Shown: one piece after another, positions 25,568 through 37,172 of the stretch
Layout: the number at the start of each line of letters is the position of its first letter
Numbering within the stretch: position 1 is the stretch's first letter
Source: Begonia masoniana
Lineage: Eukaryota > Streptophyta > Magnoliopsida > Cucurbitales > Begoniaceae
Reading direction: 5' to 3'
NCBI GenBank assembly: GCA_022432975.1
Contig: CM039509.1
Span: forward strand, 9,625,575 to 9,689,574
DNA length: 64,000 nt
Program-made: the position numbers and the translations under genes
Notes under the pieces: model-generated
Database searches by the model: none
The model's input: the letters and a program-made list of their open reading frames with translations, nothing else
What the model was told of the DNA's origin: nothing

Positions 25568-27120
25568 TGTAACGACTCAAAATTGTTTTTTTCTAATTTA
25601 AAACTGTAAAATTTTTCCCAAATTGATTTACAAATTAAGTTTAATTAAATCGTTATGAAACTGTAAATTACCAAATTCAAATTTTTTTGATAAATATTAA
25701 AAATCATTTATTAGGTGGAATCTTCGAAATAGACCTCACGAATTTTTAGGAAAAAGTCAATGCTAGACAATCATTAATAAAATAAATTTATTAAAATTTA
25801 AAATACTAGGAGAATCAATTTAAAAATTCAATAACTAATGAATAAATTATTCAATCTAAAAGACAAACGAAAGTTATTCAAATCCAGCCAAATATGAAAT
25901 ATCCTTTAAATTATAATAAAATTGAAACATATTTTAAATTACTCTTCTGAACCAATAACAACATTCTCCTTTGTATGTTCACTCAGCTCTTAAAATTCTC
26001 GATCAGTACTACTTTCTCTTTAGATAAAAATTTGCATACATTACCAAATTCAAATTTTTTTGATAAATATTAAAAATCATTTATTAGGTGGAATCTTCGA
26101 AATAGACCTCACGAATTTTTAGGAAAAAGTCAATGCTAGACAATCATTAAATAAAATAAATTTATTAAAATTTAAAATACTAGGAGAATCAATTTAAAAA
26201 TTCAATAACTAATGAAATAAATTATTCAATCTAAAAGACAAACGAAAGTTATTCAAATCCAGCCAAATATGAAATATGCCTTTAAATTATAATAAAATTG
26301 AAACATAATTTTAAATTACTCTTCTGAACCAATAACAACATTCTCCTTTGTATGTTCACTCAGCTCTTAAAAATTCTCGATCAGTACTACTTTCTCTTTA
26401 GATAAAAATTTGCATACATCACAAAATTAATTTATGAGATAAACTTAGTAAATAAAAATATGTGCATATAAATTTAATTGCATACATTACCAAATTTCAT
26501 GTTTAAAGTTATATAATAGATAAAACTTATTTTTAAATCTTATCATGTGTTCAAACTTTCATAAAACTAACGATTTCTTATCCTCATAAAATTTTATTAT
26601 CCATATCAATTTATAACTATGCGATCAGACTTTCATTAGTCATCTCATATTCATCATGCGTTCAAGTTTTTATTAATCATCTCATATTTATTATGCGTTT
26701 CATTAGTCATCTCATATTCATTATGCGTTCAAGTTTTTATTAATCATTTCATATTTATTATGCGTTCATACTTTCATTAGTCATCTTATGTTTTCCGTCA
26801 ATTTCATCATATTCATGCATTTGTACTCGCATACATTATGTCCTATCATTTTTATCTTTTTACATTTATATGTAAATAACTTAACATGCATGTCCAAGTA
26901 AATATCATAATTGAATAGTACAAATTATTTAAAGAAAATAATTTAAATATATATTTTGTGATGCAGGGCTCACGGCTAAAACGTCAAATCCTTCTCTTTA
27001 CTCACTTGGATTTTTGAGACAATTTGGTTCGGATATTTCAAGCTTTTGAATAATCTTCTCTACCTAAAATTATCGCGGTTAAATTGCCTCTTAAATTCTA
27101 ACAAAATTTTTAAAAGAAAG
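25568..27120 (-). mobile_element. 5' LTR of the old minus-strand gypsy element
   Basis: It begins (plus strand) TGTAACGACTC next to the primer site. The sequence is very AT-rich with no coding content. It contains a 373-bp tandem duplication (25668-26417) and a smaller repeat with TCATTAGTCATCTCATATTCAT (26620-26790). A GTGATGCAGG motif occurs at 26958. Its outer end is not clear; near 27130 the sequence passes into a different LTR family. Confidence 0.6.
25668..26417. repeat. 373-bp tandem duplication
   Basis: TTACCAAATTCAAATTTTTTTGATAAATATT... begins at 25668 and again at 26041. The copies are nearly identical, differing mainly by single-base indels in runs. A third, short start (GCATACATTACCAAATT) appears at 26480. 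Confidence 0.9.
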
Positions 27121-27149
27121 TGGGTAGAAATTCCTTATTGAAAAAGTCT

Positions 27150-27852
27150 TAGATTTGAGTTCGAATCGATTTGGACGATCAGAGATGATTCAAGTTTTTT
27201 CTGGATCGATTCTAGCTCAAGTGGGTCGAGTGTGGGTCCACTGGGTTGGTTTTGGTCATCTAGGCCTGTTGGAGTCATCTGGGCGGTTCGAGTCAGCACG
27301 CCGGTCCAGTTTGGTTCGGCTTGGTATGCTGGCTGGGTTCGATTTAGCTTGCTGGACCCGTTTTGGCTTTTTAAATAAGTTGGGGTCGATTGGAAAATGG
27401 ACCCAACCTTCTTAGCCTGCGTCTTTACTGTCGAGTGTCGAGAGAGAGAGACTTCTATGCACAAAGAAATCGTCTCCTGTCGCTGTGTAATGTCACCGAT
27501 GGAAGGTGATTCTCGTGTTGGAGAGAGCTCGATCGGAAGGACCCTTTCTGTGCAAAATGGAGTTCGGCCGAGAGAGGGATTTTTGTCGAAGGAGTCGCTC
27601 GGCCGTTTGGGGCAGAGTTGAAATTTCCTCGAAAGACTTCGGCCATGTTGAAGCAGGCCGCGGTGGTCGGAGATCAGATGTGGTGTTTCCAGCGAGGTAA
27701 GAACGTCTCTAGTTTACAGAACTCGAGAGAGAAGATGTTTGAGTTTTTGGTGTGCAATTTCCCTTCTTCGAGCACCTCAATTTATAGGAAATAGAGCTCA
27801 ATTCTTTCCTAAGAAGGATTGCCTGAATCTGACCTTCCCGGATCTGGACAGG
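27150..27852 (+). mobile_element. LTR fragment related to 1320-1860
   Basis: The order of segments matches 1320-1860: a GTT/GGTTCGG-rich start, a GAGAGAGACTTC block, ATGGAGTTCGGCCGAGAGAG near 27560, GCGAGGTAAGAAC at 27692, then an AATTTCCCTTCTTCGAG segment. Open frames in it are short and unconserved. It is cut on the right by copia remains. Confidence 0.55.
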
Positions 27853-29272
27853 TGGGGAAGAAGATAATGAAGGAGGAGGTGGAGTGGGAACAGAGGAACG
27901 GGGTAAAGGTAGAGTTGGAATGATAATTGGGATAGGGGAAGAGGGTGAAGGGACAGTGGAAAAAGGGAACTTAGTCTCATAAAAGGTTAAATTACGACTG
28001 ATATAGATCCGGGAAAACAAAATATCAAAGCATATATAACACTAATGATTCTGGCTATAAACGAGGAAAGCACACTTAGAAGATCGGGAAGGAGTTTGTT
28101 AGAGTTGTACGACCTGAGACAGGGAAAGCACAGACAAACAAGGACGCGAAGAAAAGAGTAATCAGGTGATTTTTGAAAAAAGACATTGATATGGAGATAC
28201 GCCTTTAAGGACAAGCGTTGGAAGACTGTTGATGAGCAAGGCAGTAGTGGAGAAGGCATATGGCCAGAAGCTGAAAGGAGGTGTTAGAATGATGGAAAAG
28301 AGCAAGACCCATTTCAACTATATATGTATGTTCTTTCTTTCCACTCGACCATTTTGAGTCGGGCATGAAATGCGGTGAAGAATTCCTTTGGATTTGATGA
28401 AAAGGAGTGAGAGGGCGATATTCCCCACCCCAATCCGATTGAAGGGTTTTGATGGATACGATGAATTAATTTTTGATTTGATTGTAAAATCGAATGAAAT
28501 AATTATAAACCTCATCCTTTGTTTTAAGAAAATATAGCCAAGTGAATTTGTTGTAATCATCGATAAACAAAAGAAAGTAAGGGACACCAGACAGATATTT
28601 GTGGAGAAGAACCGCATAGATCCAAATGAACAATGTCAAGGGGAGATGAAGCACGACTTGAAGAAAGCTAGAAAGATAATACGTGTGAGAGGAGTTAGAG
28701 ACTGAGGAGGATAGCAGATCCATTGAAGGAGACAAGGATGGACAGACTGTGTAGAGCCCGTGACGGACGTCACTGCAGAGAAGAACCATCAACGATCCTT
28801 AACGAGAAAATATGAAGAGTGAAATTCAACAAACACATCATTATTACAACAAAGACGATAAACACTGATCAGATTTGAAGTCATAGAAGAAGTGTGAAGG
28901 ACATTTAGAAGTTGAATATTTTTTTGAGGTGACGAGATTTCAGTATTTCTAACACTAAGTATAGAAATAAATGTACTAGTTGCTCATGTCTTGTAAGGTA
29001 TTGGAGATGGAATTAATTTTTTGAAAATTCAGAGGCTGAGAGAGAAGAGAGTCAGTAAGAGAAGCATACAACCAACTCATAACAAGTTTGGCTGAAGATG
29101 ATCGCTATCAAGACCATTGGCAGTCACAATATTGAGAATCTGGTTTTTTCCAAATGATATAATTGGTGGAATCCAAATTCATCGTGAGGGCTTGATTGAT
29201 AGAGGGAAAAGGAGGAAGAGACGAGGAATCAGATGAAACAGAGTCGTGGAGTTAGGATGATATGCCATGGAA
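27853..29272 (-). pseudogene. Ty1/copia gag and integrase remains
   Basis: Minus-strand pieces of a copia polyprotein. From the right: a gag start at 29270 (MAYHPNSTT, then PPFPSINQALTMNLDSTNYI near 29170). Then integrase pieces: YFLLFIDDYNKFTWLYFLKT near 28560, a KSKGILHRISCP...NGRVERK piece near 28360, PDYSFLRVLVCLCFPCLRSY near 28140, and the RIYISRNLTFYETKFPF end near 27980. They lie in at least three frames with stops between them. RT and RNase H are absent. It is a dead, 3'-truncated copy. Confidence 0.85.
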
Positions 29273-29280
29273 GGCTCTGG

Positions 29281-29402
29281 TAAGAACTTCTATTCAGTAT
29301 TCTGAAGATTAAAGATGATGGATGATACAGCAATTGTAGACCATTCTCTTTTATAATTACAAGAGAATATTCTAGAAGTATCTACCAGAGTTGGTCATAA
29401 CA
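29281..29402 (-). mobile_element. Short 5' LTR of the broken copia element
   Basis: On the minus strand it starts TGTTATGACCAACTCTGG and ends near GAAGTTCTTA, 122 bp. A TATA-like ATTATAAAAG is at plus 29348-29357. It is followed directly by CCAGAGCC, which looks like a primer site (TGGTATCAGAGCC) with its first part deleted. No matching 3' LTR is seen at the left end. Confidence 0.55.
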
Positions 29403-29883
29403 AATCATTTGTTCTTACATTACTTATTCTCCCCTCGGACCCATTATCAATCTCAATCGCCAGCCAGGTACACCTACCATCAACCTCTTCCCTTAAACCA
29501 GGGGGGGTGTTACTATTGTTGAATGAAGCCTCTGCGTGCCTTTTATCACGAGAAGCAAACATTTGGAGATGGAAACTCAAAACATCAAATCATTGAGCAC
29601 ACGAACAAATGTGGCGAACCCTTTATGTACTACATAGCTTAAAGAGCAACATCGAACTGAATCCTTTTTTTCTCAGAAACAAATAATAAATAAATAAAAA
29701 GATGTCAACTTGGATGTTTCTTGGAGTTGAAAAAACGCGCTTTGACGGCCACCCACGGCGGCCAACACCAGAAGAAGTCCGATTTGCCATAGATGGTGAA
29801 GCTGCTGCACATCTTCCACCTTCCCCTGTCTCTGGATCTGCTTTCTCCGAGGGTTGAATACAATGGCAATGAGCTATTATGTT
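29403..29883. other. 3' flank of the ATPase gene
   Basis: No gene or repeat family recognised. This probably holds the 3' untranslated part of the ATPase transcript and its border with the copia insertion. A G-run (CCAGGGGGGGTG) is at 29499-29510. Confidence 0.4.
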
Positions 29884-31295
29884 TTATCTGCTTTCTCCGT
29901 TTGATGAGGACAGACGACTCAAACCATTCTTCTCCGTCTGATTACTATCCATGGACTCCTCTTTTCTTCTACTACCAATTCGCAGCAGGCCGTACAATTT
30001 CCGAAATTCCCCGACGCCGTGGACGCTCTCCCTCGATTCGCTTTCCTTCGCCGTCCTTCCGTCTGCATTGCTTTGCAGCGCGCTGATCACCCATTTTAAC
30101 GCCCTGCTCGGCGAATTCCTATTCGCTATCATTATCTCCCCCATCTCATGCCTGGCTCATACTCCCTCCGCTCTCCAATATCTCCTCCACCTGCGGGAAT
30201 AGCTTGTGATCCTTCACCCCCAGATAGCTACTCGCCATGCTCTTGAACGCCGTGAAATCGCACGCCGGGAACTCTATGTGAACGTCCACTCTCCCCGGCC
30301 TTAGAACCCTCTCGTCTACCCCATCCTTCCCCTTCATTGTAAACACCATTACTCTCTCCTCCCCGCAGCACGAACATATCCCGTCCATGAAATTCAACAC
30401 CCCTGACAAGCTCACTGGTGACCGTTCACCTCCCACCATCCGATCCAGGTCTTCAATCACAATCAACGACTTGGGGGTCGTTTGTAATAGCAGCGTCTTC
30501 AGATCTGAATCGTCCGACACTTTCGACGTATCGATCTCGAACATATCGTAGCCCAAAAACTTGGCCATTGCCGCCACGAAACTTGTCTTTCCGGTGCCGG
30601 ACTGACCATAAAGCAAATAACTGCGTTTCCAAACGCGGCCTAATCTGTGATAATACTGCTTCGCTTTCATGAAATGTTCGAGATCAGACTTCACCTTATT
30701 CTTTAAATCAACATCCATCACCACCGTCTCAAACGGTTGCCGGATGCGTAAACGGCACCGTTCTCCACCTTCCGTTTCCACTTGTGATGTTCATGTGCAG
30801 TCTGATTTCTTTATTCCTCAGCTCAATCTCTTCCGAAACCGAAAGGATGTGTTGCAGATACTGGCGAAATACGCGTCGCTTCTCTCTCCTCTTCAGCTTC
30901 AGCACGATTGAAGAATTACCCTCTCCGTCTCTAGACTTGTCGTTCGTCCAAAACATTTTAGCACCTAAGAAAGAATCGCGGATCGTCTGGTTCGAGTCGA
31001 GTTGGAGGAAAATATCGCTGGGCTTGGTCCCGGAAAACAGGTTGGTGAAATCGGAGTCCTCCAGCGAAGGTAAGGAATTGAGGTAGATAGAAACTTTGCG
31101 GTAAAGTTGATTCTCTTGGAAATGATGGTTGTATTGGGGGATTCTGTAGTGCTGGTATACATGGAATCGATCGGTAATAGATTGCCAATACTTGACGAGA
31201 ATGTAAACCAGAGAGGTTCTGAAAACGAAGCGAAGAAGGAGAAGAAGGAAAAGAAGAAGCAAGAAGAGGAACAATAATAGGGAACCCGAGACCAT
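29884..31295 (-). pseudogene. BCS1-like AAA-ATPase (AATP1/At2g46620 type) with two frame breaks
   Basis: Plant AAA-ATPase of the BCS1-like family, membrane-anchored and intronless; family members hydrolyse ATP to remodel proteins, and several respond to stress. The reading starts at 31295 with a hydrophobic anchor (residues 5-24), then the N-terminal AAA-associated domain (YRKVSIYLNSLPSLEDSDFT). It shifts frame at about 30735. The second frame carries Walker A (GQSGTGKTS), Walker B (SLIVIEDLDRMV) and the DERVLRPGRVDVHIEF segment, and ends early at 30146. The third, from about 30150, carries IMIANRNSPSRALKWVISAL and the LYGLLRI end. One extra base explains each break (in a CC at about 30735, a T at about 30151). 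Apart from the breaks it is complete, about 470 codons. It may be a recent pseudogene or carry sequence errors. It is the only recognisable host gene here. Confidence 0.9.
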
Positions 31296-32159
31296 AGCTA
31301 TTCCTCCCGGTCCAAGCCAAGAGAGGAAAAAAGACGAAAAGCTTCGGGATTGTCGACTCGAGAATTGTGGTTTGGCTGGATAAAGAAAATCCCAGAAAAG
31401 AAAAGCAGGGGAACGAGGATGGAGTGGCGTGGGGGAGATGAAAAACTACCAGAGAGAGAATTTAATGGGAGGATATGGGAGGTGAAGGAGGGGCGGGTCA
31501 AAAGAGGAGATGGGAGAGAAGGAGACACACGGGATGAGGTTGGGTCATGGGTGGCCATGGCCGTAATTGTCTGACCAGGGAGCGTAGACTCTTTGCAGAG
31601 GTTTGAACTTTCAAGTTGAATGTTGAAGTCTGTAATGAAGTGGCCAAAGGCCAATTTCTTGGTTTCTTTTTTTTTTTTTTTTTTTGTAAGATACACGGTT
31701 TTCTCCATCAAGTTGAGGTATCGACGTTTATGGCGTTGATCAATTCTAAAGTTCCAAGTTGGTGATATAAAAATTTAAGCCATAAAGTTTACTGGATTAG
31801 AAGCATAAATCAATCATCTTTTGTCTTCCTTTGCCTTTTGAGGCGGCAGTGACGTGGTCCATGTACCGCGATAACCTTTTTTCTGGTTATTATCGTTGAA
31901 AAAATTCCATCTTTGCGTTGACAAGGATGTTGGCAGATTTCTTTTTCCTACTTGATGAGGGTTGAATTTCCAAGGGACTATTAATGGAGGCTGCCTCCCC
32001 TGACGACCCCAGTGCCTAACTGGACGCAGGCGAAAGCAAGTTGTGAGAAACTACCAACTGGGCGTCCACATCCTCTCGTCGTTGTACATTTAATGATTGG
32101 CAGTGGTTGTGAAATTGCAGCGCCACCTATATTTTCCTTCCATTAAAGATGCCAACTCT
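31296..32159. other. 5' flank of the ATPase gene
   Basis: Probable promoter and leader of the minus-strand ATPase gene. It holds a T-run at 31669-31685. A 137-codon minus-strand ORF (31298-31711) runs through it but resembles no family, and is best read as leader sequence. No other gene is visible up to the copia LTR. Confidence 0.4.
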
Positions 32160-32609
32160 TAACTTTGTCTGATATTTTCAGAGGTTTAATCCTGACAATC
32201 TGTGTTGATGGGGCTAGAGAATCAGATTAGTGGTTTGCGCCGAGGGGAGGTATGGTGCAATATATAAATGGTTTTTCTGGTCCGTTTTGGAGACAAAAAT
32301 TAACTCTCTACACGCTCGTTGTAGCTAGCCTCTAATGGTTGACGGCGATTCTTCGTTGCTTTAGCGGCAACAAACTCTGTTCGTCGGGAACAAGGGCGCT
32401 CACCCTCTTAGTAGCTTGTTCAGCAAGGTGTCTCTCACTCGATGTTCTTTCTTTTGTTCTCGTAAGCACACACACTTTTTATTTGCAGAAGCAATAACCT
32501 ACCACTTTAGCAATCTTCCTTCCATTTTTAACATTCACAAAGGCTTTTCACAATAATGGACCAAGGCCATCATGGATCCGAGCCCATACATTAGGCTCAG
32601 ATCCCAACA
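32160..32609 (-). mobile_element. 3' LTR (part) of the second copia element
   Basis: On the minus strand a polypurine-like GTAGAGGGAGTT precedes TGTTGGGATCTGAGCC at 32609, the expected start of a copia 3' LTR, just after the pol end. The left edge is not defined: no matching 5' LTR was found and no target duplication was seen. Confidence 0.5.
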
Positions 32610-35600
32610 AACTCCCTCTACGGGACATGTGTGGGCTCCAATAAATTCGCTCTCCGCCGACAAACCTCGAGCTTCTCCTTTGGCAAAAGCTTCGTTAACA
32701 TATCCGATCTGTTCTCACTGGTGTGCACTTTTGCCAAGTGCAACTGCTTACGTCGCGAGCAAATCTCAAACTCAATGTTACCTCACATCAATATGCTTAG
32801 ACCTCGAATGAAACGATGAATTTTTGGAGAGGTGGATAACGCTCTAGCTATCGTTGAACACAATGTACTTCTCTTGGTGCAAACATAATTCCTCAAGGAA
32901 TCTCCTTATTCACAAAGCCTCCTTGCAACCGTCAGTAATCGCAATGGACTCGGCTTCTGTGGTAGATAGTGCAACGCACTCTTGTAACTTTGATTGTCAA
33001 GACACGGCTGGGCCTGAAAAAGTCATCAAGAATCCTGAAACGGGCTTCTTGGAATCAACGCACCGGCCATATCTGAATCGATATAACCAACTAGCATAGG
33101 ATCACCGCTACTGAAACACAAACACAACTTGGAGGTACCTCGGAGATATCTGAGTATCCACTTCACTGTTTCCCAATGTTCTTTACCAAGATTGGAGAGG
33201 AATCCGGCTGACTACTCCTACGGAATGAGCAATATCAGGTTGAGTGCAAACCATGATGTACATCAAACTGCCAACTACAGACGCATAAGGAACTCGACTC
33301 ATGTCTTCCTTGTCTGTCTTGTCTTTCTCACTTGTAGGACATTGCTCTGAATTGAGCTTGAAATGACCTGCAATGGGAGAACACACAACTTTGGCCTTGT
33401 TCATGTTGAACTTTTCAAGTACATTTTCAATGTAGTCTTCTTGAGACAACCACAGTTTCTCATTCTTCCTATCACGAGAGATCTTCATACCATGTATCTT
33501 TTTAGTCACACCCAAGTCTTTCATCGCAAAAGATTTGTTCCACTCTTCCTTCAACATAACAATCTTGTTAGTATCATGGCTTGTGATCAACATATCGTCA
33601 ACATACAATAGAAGAATAATGAAGTCATCATCAAAATACCTCTTGATGAACACACAATGGTTTGACAATTTTCAGCTGTACCCGTGACTCACCATGAAAG
33701 AATCAAACTTCTTGTACCACTATCGTGGAGCTTGTTTGAGGCCATACAAGCTCTTCTTCAACTTGCACACAAATTGTTCTTTTCCTCTAATTTTGAATCT
33801 CTCGAGCTGTTCTATGTAAATTTTTTATTCTAAGTCACCATGAAGAAAAACAGTTTTCACATCAAGTTGCTTGATCTCCAAATTCAAACGCACAGCTAAA
33901 CCAAGAGCAACGCGAATCGAGGACATCTTCACCACCAGTAAGAATATTTCTTCAAAATCTATTCCTTCTTTGACCGTACCCCTTCACAACTAACCGAGCC
34001 TTGTATCTTGGCTGTGAGCTTGCATTTTCACTCTTCAACCTGTAAACCCATATGTTCTTGAGAGCTTTCTTGCCTTGAGGTAACTTCACTAGGTCATACA
34101 TGTGATTCTCGTGAAAAGATTGCATCTCCTCTTCCATGGCTTTCAACCACTCTTTATTCTCATTAATGGAAGTCGCCTCTTGGTAAGTGTCTGGCTCTCT
34201 GGCATTTGTGAGCATTATATACTCATCTGAGGTGTATCTTTTCGAAGTATGTCGCTCTCTAGTGGATCTTTTCAAAGGAGGTTCGTCTGGCAACTCTTGA
34301 ACTTCTTCTTTGACTTGCTCAGTTGGTTCAACATCATTAGCTGTGGGGACTTTGTCATTTGCGGGATCGGTATCATGCTCCGGTTCCACTCCCCCTTGAT
34401 CGGAATGCTCTATAGGTGTAGAAATTTGATCCAAATCGATCAAATCATCACTGTATTTTTTTGCCATTTCCGCCTTATTGATGTCTTTGATATCTTGGTC
34501 TTCCACGAACACGACATCTCTGCTTTTGACAAGCTTTTTCTGCACTGAGTCGTAGAGCCTGTAGTGAAACTCATAAAGACCATAACTGATGAAGACACAT
34601 GGCCTCGTCTTCACATAGAGCTTCGACCGTTCATCTTTCAGAATGTGAACAAAGGCCTTGCACCCAAAGATTCGCAGATGATTATGAGATACTTCTTTTC
34701 CTAACCACATCCTATCTGGGACTTCAAAACCCAATGGAACACTCGGCGTGAGATTCCAAACATGAACCACTGTACTCAAGGCTTCACCCCAAAAGGACCT
34801 CAGTAACTGTGACTGAGAAAGCAAACGTCTCACTCTCTCAACAAGTGTCATGTTCATTCTCTCAGCTAAACTACTCAACTGAGGAGTCTTCAGAGGTGTC
34901 TTTTGATGCTGAATACTCTGCTCTCTGCAATACTCATCAAAAAGGCCGCAGTACTTCTGTCCGGATGCACTTGAGTTTTAGACTTGTTTTTTTTCACACG
35001 AGCATAAAACTGCTTGAAGACGTCTAGCATTTGATCTTTTGACTTCAACATATACACCAAAATATTCCTTGAATAATCGTCGATGAAAGTCACAAAATAC
35101 AACGCACCACCAAATGTTATTGTCTTCATCAGACCACACACATCAGAGTACACCATGTCGAGTATACCTGGTTTTCGCGAGTGAGGAGCTCTCTTGAAAG
35201 CTACTCGAGTCTGCTTATCTGCCAAACAATGAACACACCGATTTAGAGAACTATTTTTCATACCTGATAGTAGGTTCTTCTTGGCTAAGATCATCAAGCC
35301 CTTCTCACTCATATGGCTAAGCCAGTTGTGTCAAATTTCTACCGCGCCTTCATCGTCCAATGCATGGACTGTGGAATATGTGATTTTCGTGTGCATCACA
35401 TACAATGAAGAACATTTTTCTCCCCTCGCCACAATCAAAGAGCCTTTAGTGAGCCTCAATTTTTCATCATGAAAGGTGTTGCAAAACCTTTCGTTGTCGA
35501 CTTGCATGTCAAGATCAAATTCATACGGATGTCAGGGATGTGCTTCACACCTCTCAAAACCAAGGTGTTGCCCTTGTCGGTCTCCAAACTCAAGTCTCCC

Positions 35601-35690
35601 ATACCAATGGCTTTTGCAACGCCATCATTTATCATCCTTAAACTTCCAAAGTTACCGGAAGTGTAGGACGTGAAGAAATCTGATACGCTT
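32610..35690 (-). pseudogene. Ty1/copia pol: protease end, integrase, RT, RNase H; frameshifted
   Basis: Minus-strand copia polyprotein in the family order. 35680-35320: end of protease and linker (DFFTSYTSGNFGSL, then LVLRGVKHIPDIRMNLI). 35312-34890: GAG-pre-integrase (MSEKGLMILAKKNLLSGMKN, RCVHC) and integrase core (YFVTFIDDYSRN). 34878-33952: integrase end (LAERMNMTLVERVRRLLS, LRIFGCKAFVHI) and RT start (YKARLVVKGYG). 33960-33670: RT middle. 33668-33183: RT with the catalytic LLYVDDMLI. 33180-32640: RNase H (GYIDSDMAG, CVALSTTEAES, and SKHIDVR-like end). At least four frameshifts and several stops separate these. Gag and the protease active site are missing, and the element cannot encode its enzymes. 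Confidence 0.9.
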
Positions 35691-36222
35691 CAGGTTATGG
35701 ACCAAACGGAAGCAACAAAATAGACACAAAAATCAGATCTTGGATAAAACAGAATCTGATCCAAAAATTACTCAACTTGAAAAAATCGTAACTTTCAATT
35801 GGCTAAACCAAATAGACTGAAATTTTAACAGAAGCTTACTTGGTATGCGTATGAAAGACTCTCAAAATTTCGTAGTAAAAATTGCACCGGATCAAAAGAT
35901 ATTCAATAAACAATAAGACTTGCACAATCTGTTCAAGAAATTCCGATCTTCAATATATTTCCGAAAATCATAACTTGATCTGCGAATATCTAAATAACGT
36001 GAAAATTTAGGAGGATTTTACTTCATGCGTGGATGACAATCCCTGAAAATTCCAGAGGTTGAATTGTTGAGATGAATAATATAAAAATCAAACACTGATG
36101 CTGGTTTGAGAATGTGCTAAATTGGGGCACCTTTCGGGTCTTGTCTTCTCTTTTGAAGAAGCGTACCAACAAGGAAATTTTGAGAATTCGTACATCCTTA
36201 TGGGGATGCTTTACCTTCAACT
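35691..36222. other. Non-coding flank, target of the large gypsy insertion
   Basis: AT-rich sequence without a recognisable gene. It joins 48609 onward when the gypsy element at 36228-48603 and one AAGAG copy are removed. It could be the 5' part of the copia element or older host sequence. Confidence 0.35.
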
Positions 36223-36572
36223 AAGAGTGTAATACCTAGCTTTTCTGGATATTATTATTTTAATGTATAATGACATTTTTGTAAATATATCAAATTAAGT
36301 CCGTTTTACAAAAAGGAAGCGACATTAGAATCCTAACGATTAATAGGAATTTTAAGAAATTTACGAGAATTTTTGGAGTAATAACGCCATATTCCGAGTA
36401 ATTACCTCTATCGTAATGTAAAGGACGTTTTAGTAAAAATAGTAAACGAGGTCCGAATTGCGAACGGATAGTTTTGTTAGAACCCAAATAATAAATTAGT
36501 CTTATTGGAGAAATAAGAAAATTTGGAGAGGCCAAATCGCTAATCAATTAACGAAACGAAAGACGAAACAAA

Positions 36573-36580
36573 TATAAAAT
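36573..36580 (+). promoter_or_regulatory. Candidate TATA box of the gypsy LTR
   Basis: TATAAAAT in an AT-rich stretch just before the leader; the 3' LTR has the same octamer at 42867-42874. The position fits an LTR promoter, but no transcript start is known. Confidence 0.4.
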
Positions 36581-37172
36581 ATGTACTAAGGGCAAAATAG
36601 TAATTTGCAGAATCAAATTTATATTAAAAACTCAATCTTCCTTCTTCCTTCACAATTCTTCACGCCAGAACACTTCTCTGGTTTTTCCTCTCGGCTTCTC
36701 CTCTCTGCCCGCGACGGATTCTTCAACGCCGACCTCCGTTTTTCCTCCCGATCGTTCTGTTTTCTTCACGCTTTCTCCTCCAATCGACGCTCTAGGTATG
36801 ATTATAAAGTTTTAGAGCGTTAAATTCCGAGTTTCGTAGAGTTAAACCAATTAGGGTTCGTTTAGGGTTTCGATTAAAAACGAGATTTAGGATTCGAAAT
36901 TTGTAGATTTGCTGTAATTGAGTATATATTGAACGTATTGGACGTTATTGGACTAATCTAATTGATTTAGGAAAAATGTTAGAATTTGCGAAATTTTGAG
37001 ATTTTAGGAAAAACTCGTAAATTGGGAATTGAGGTGTCAAGCGTAAATTGCTCGAATAAATAGCTCAATAAATTGGATTAGAACTTTTGGAAGTTCCTTA
37101 GTTAAGGTTTTGTAAATATGGACAATCGATAGCTTAAACCCATTTTAACGTCGATATTATGTTTTACCTCAG

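Noticed and set aside
31298..31711. 137-codon minus-strand frame upstream of the ATPase
   Set aside because: Low-complexity composition (Lys run, Ser/Pro-rich) and no recognisable family; more likely leader sequence.
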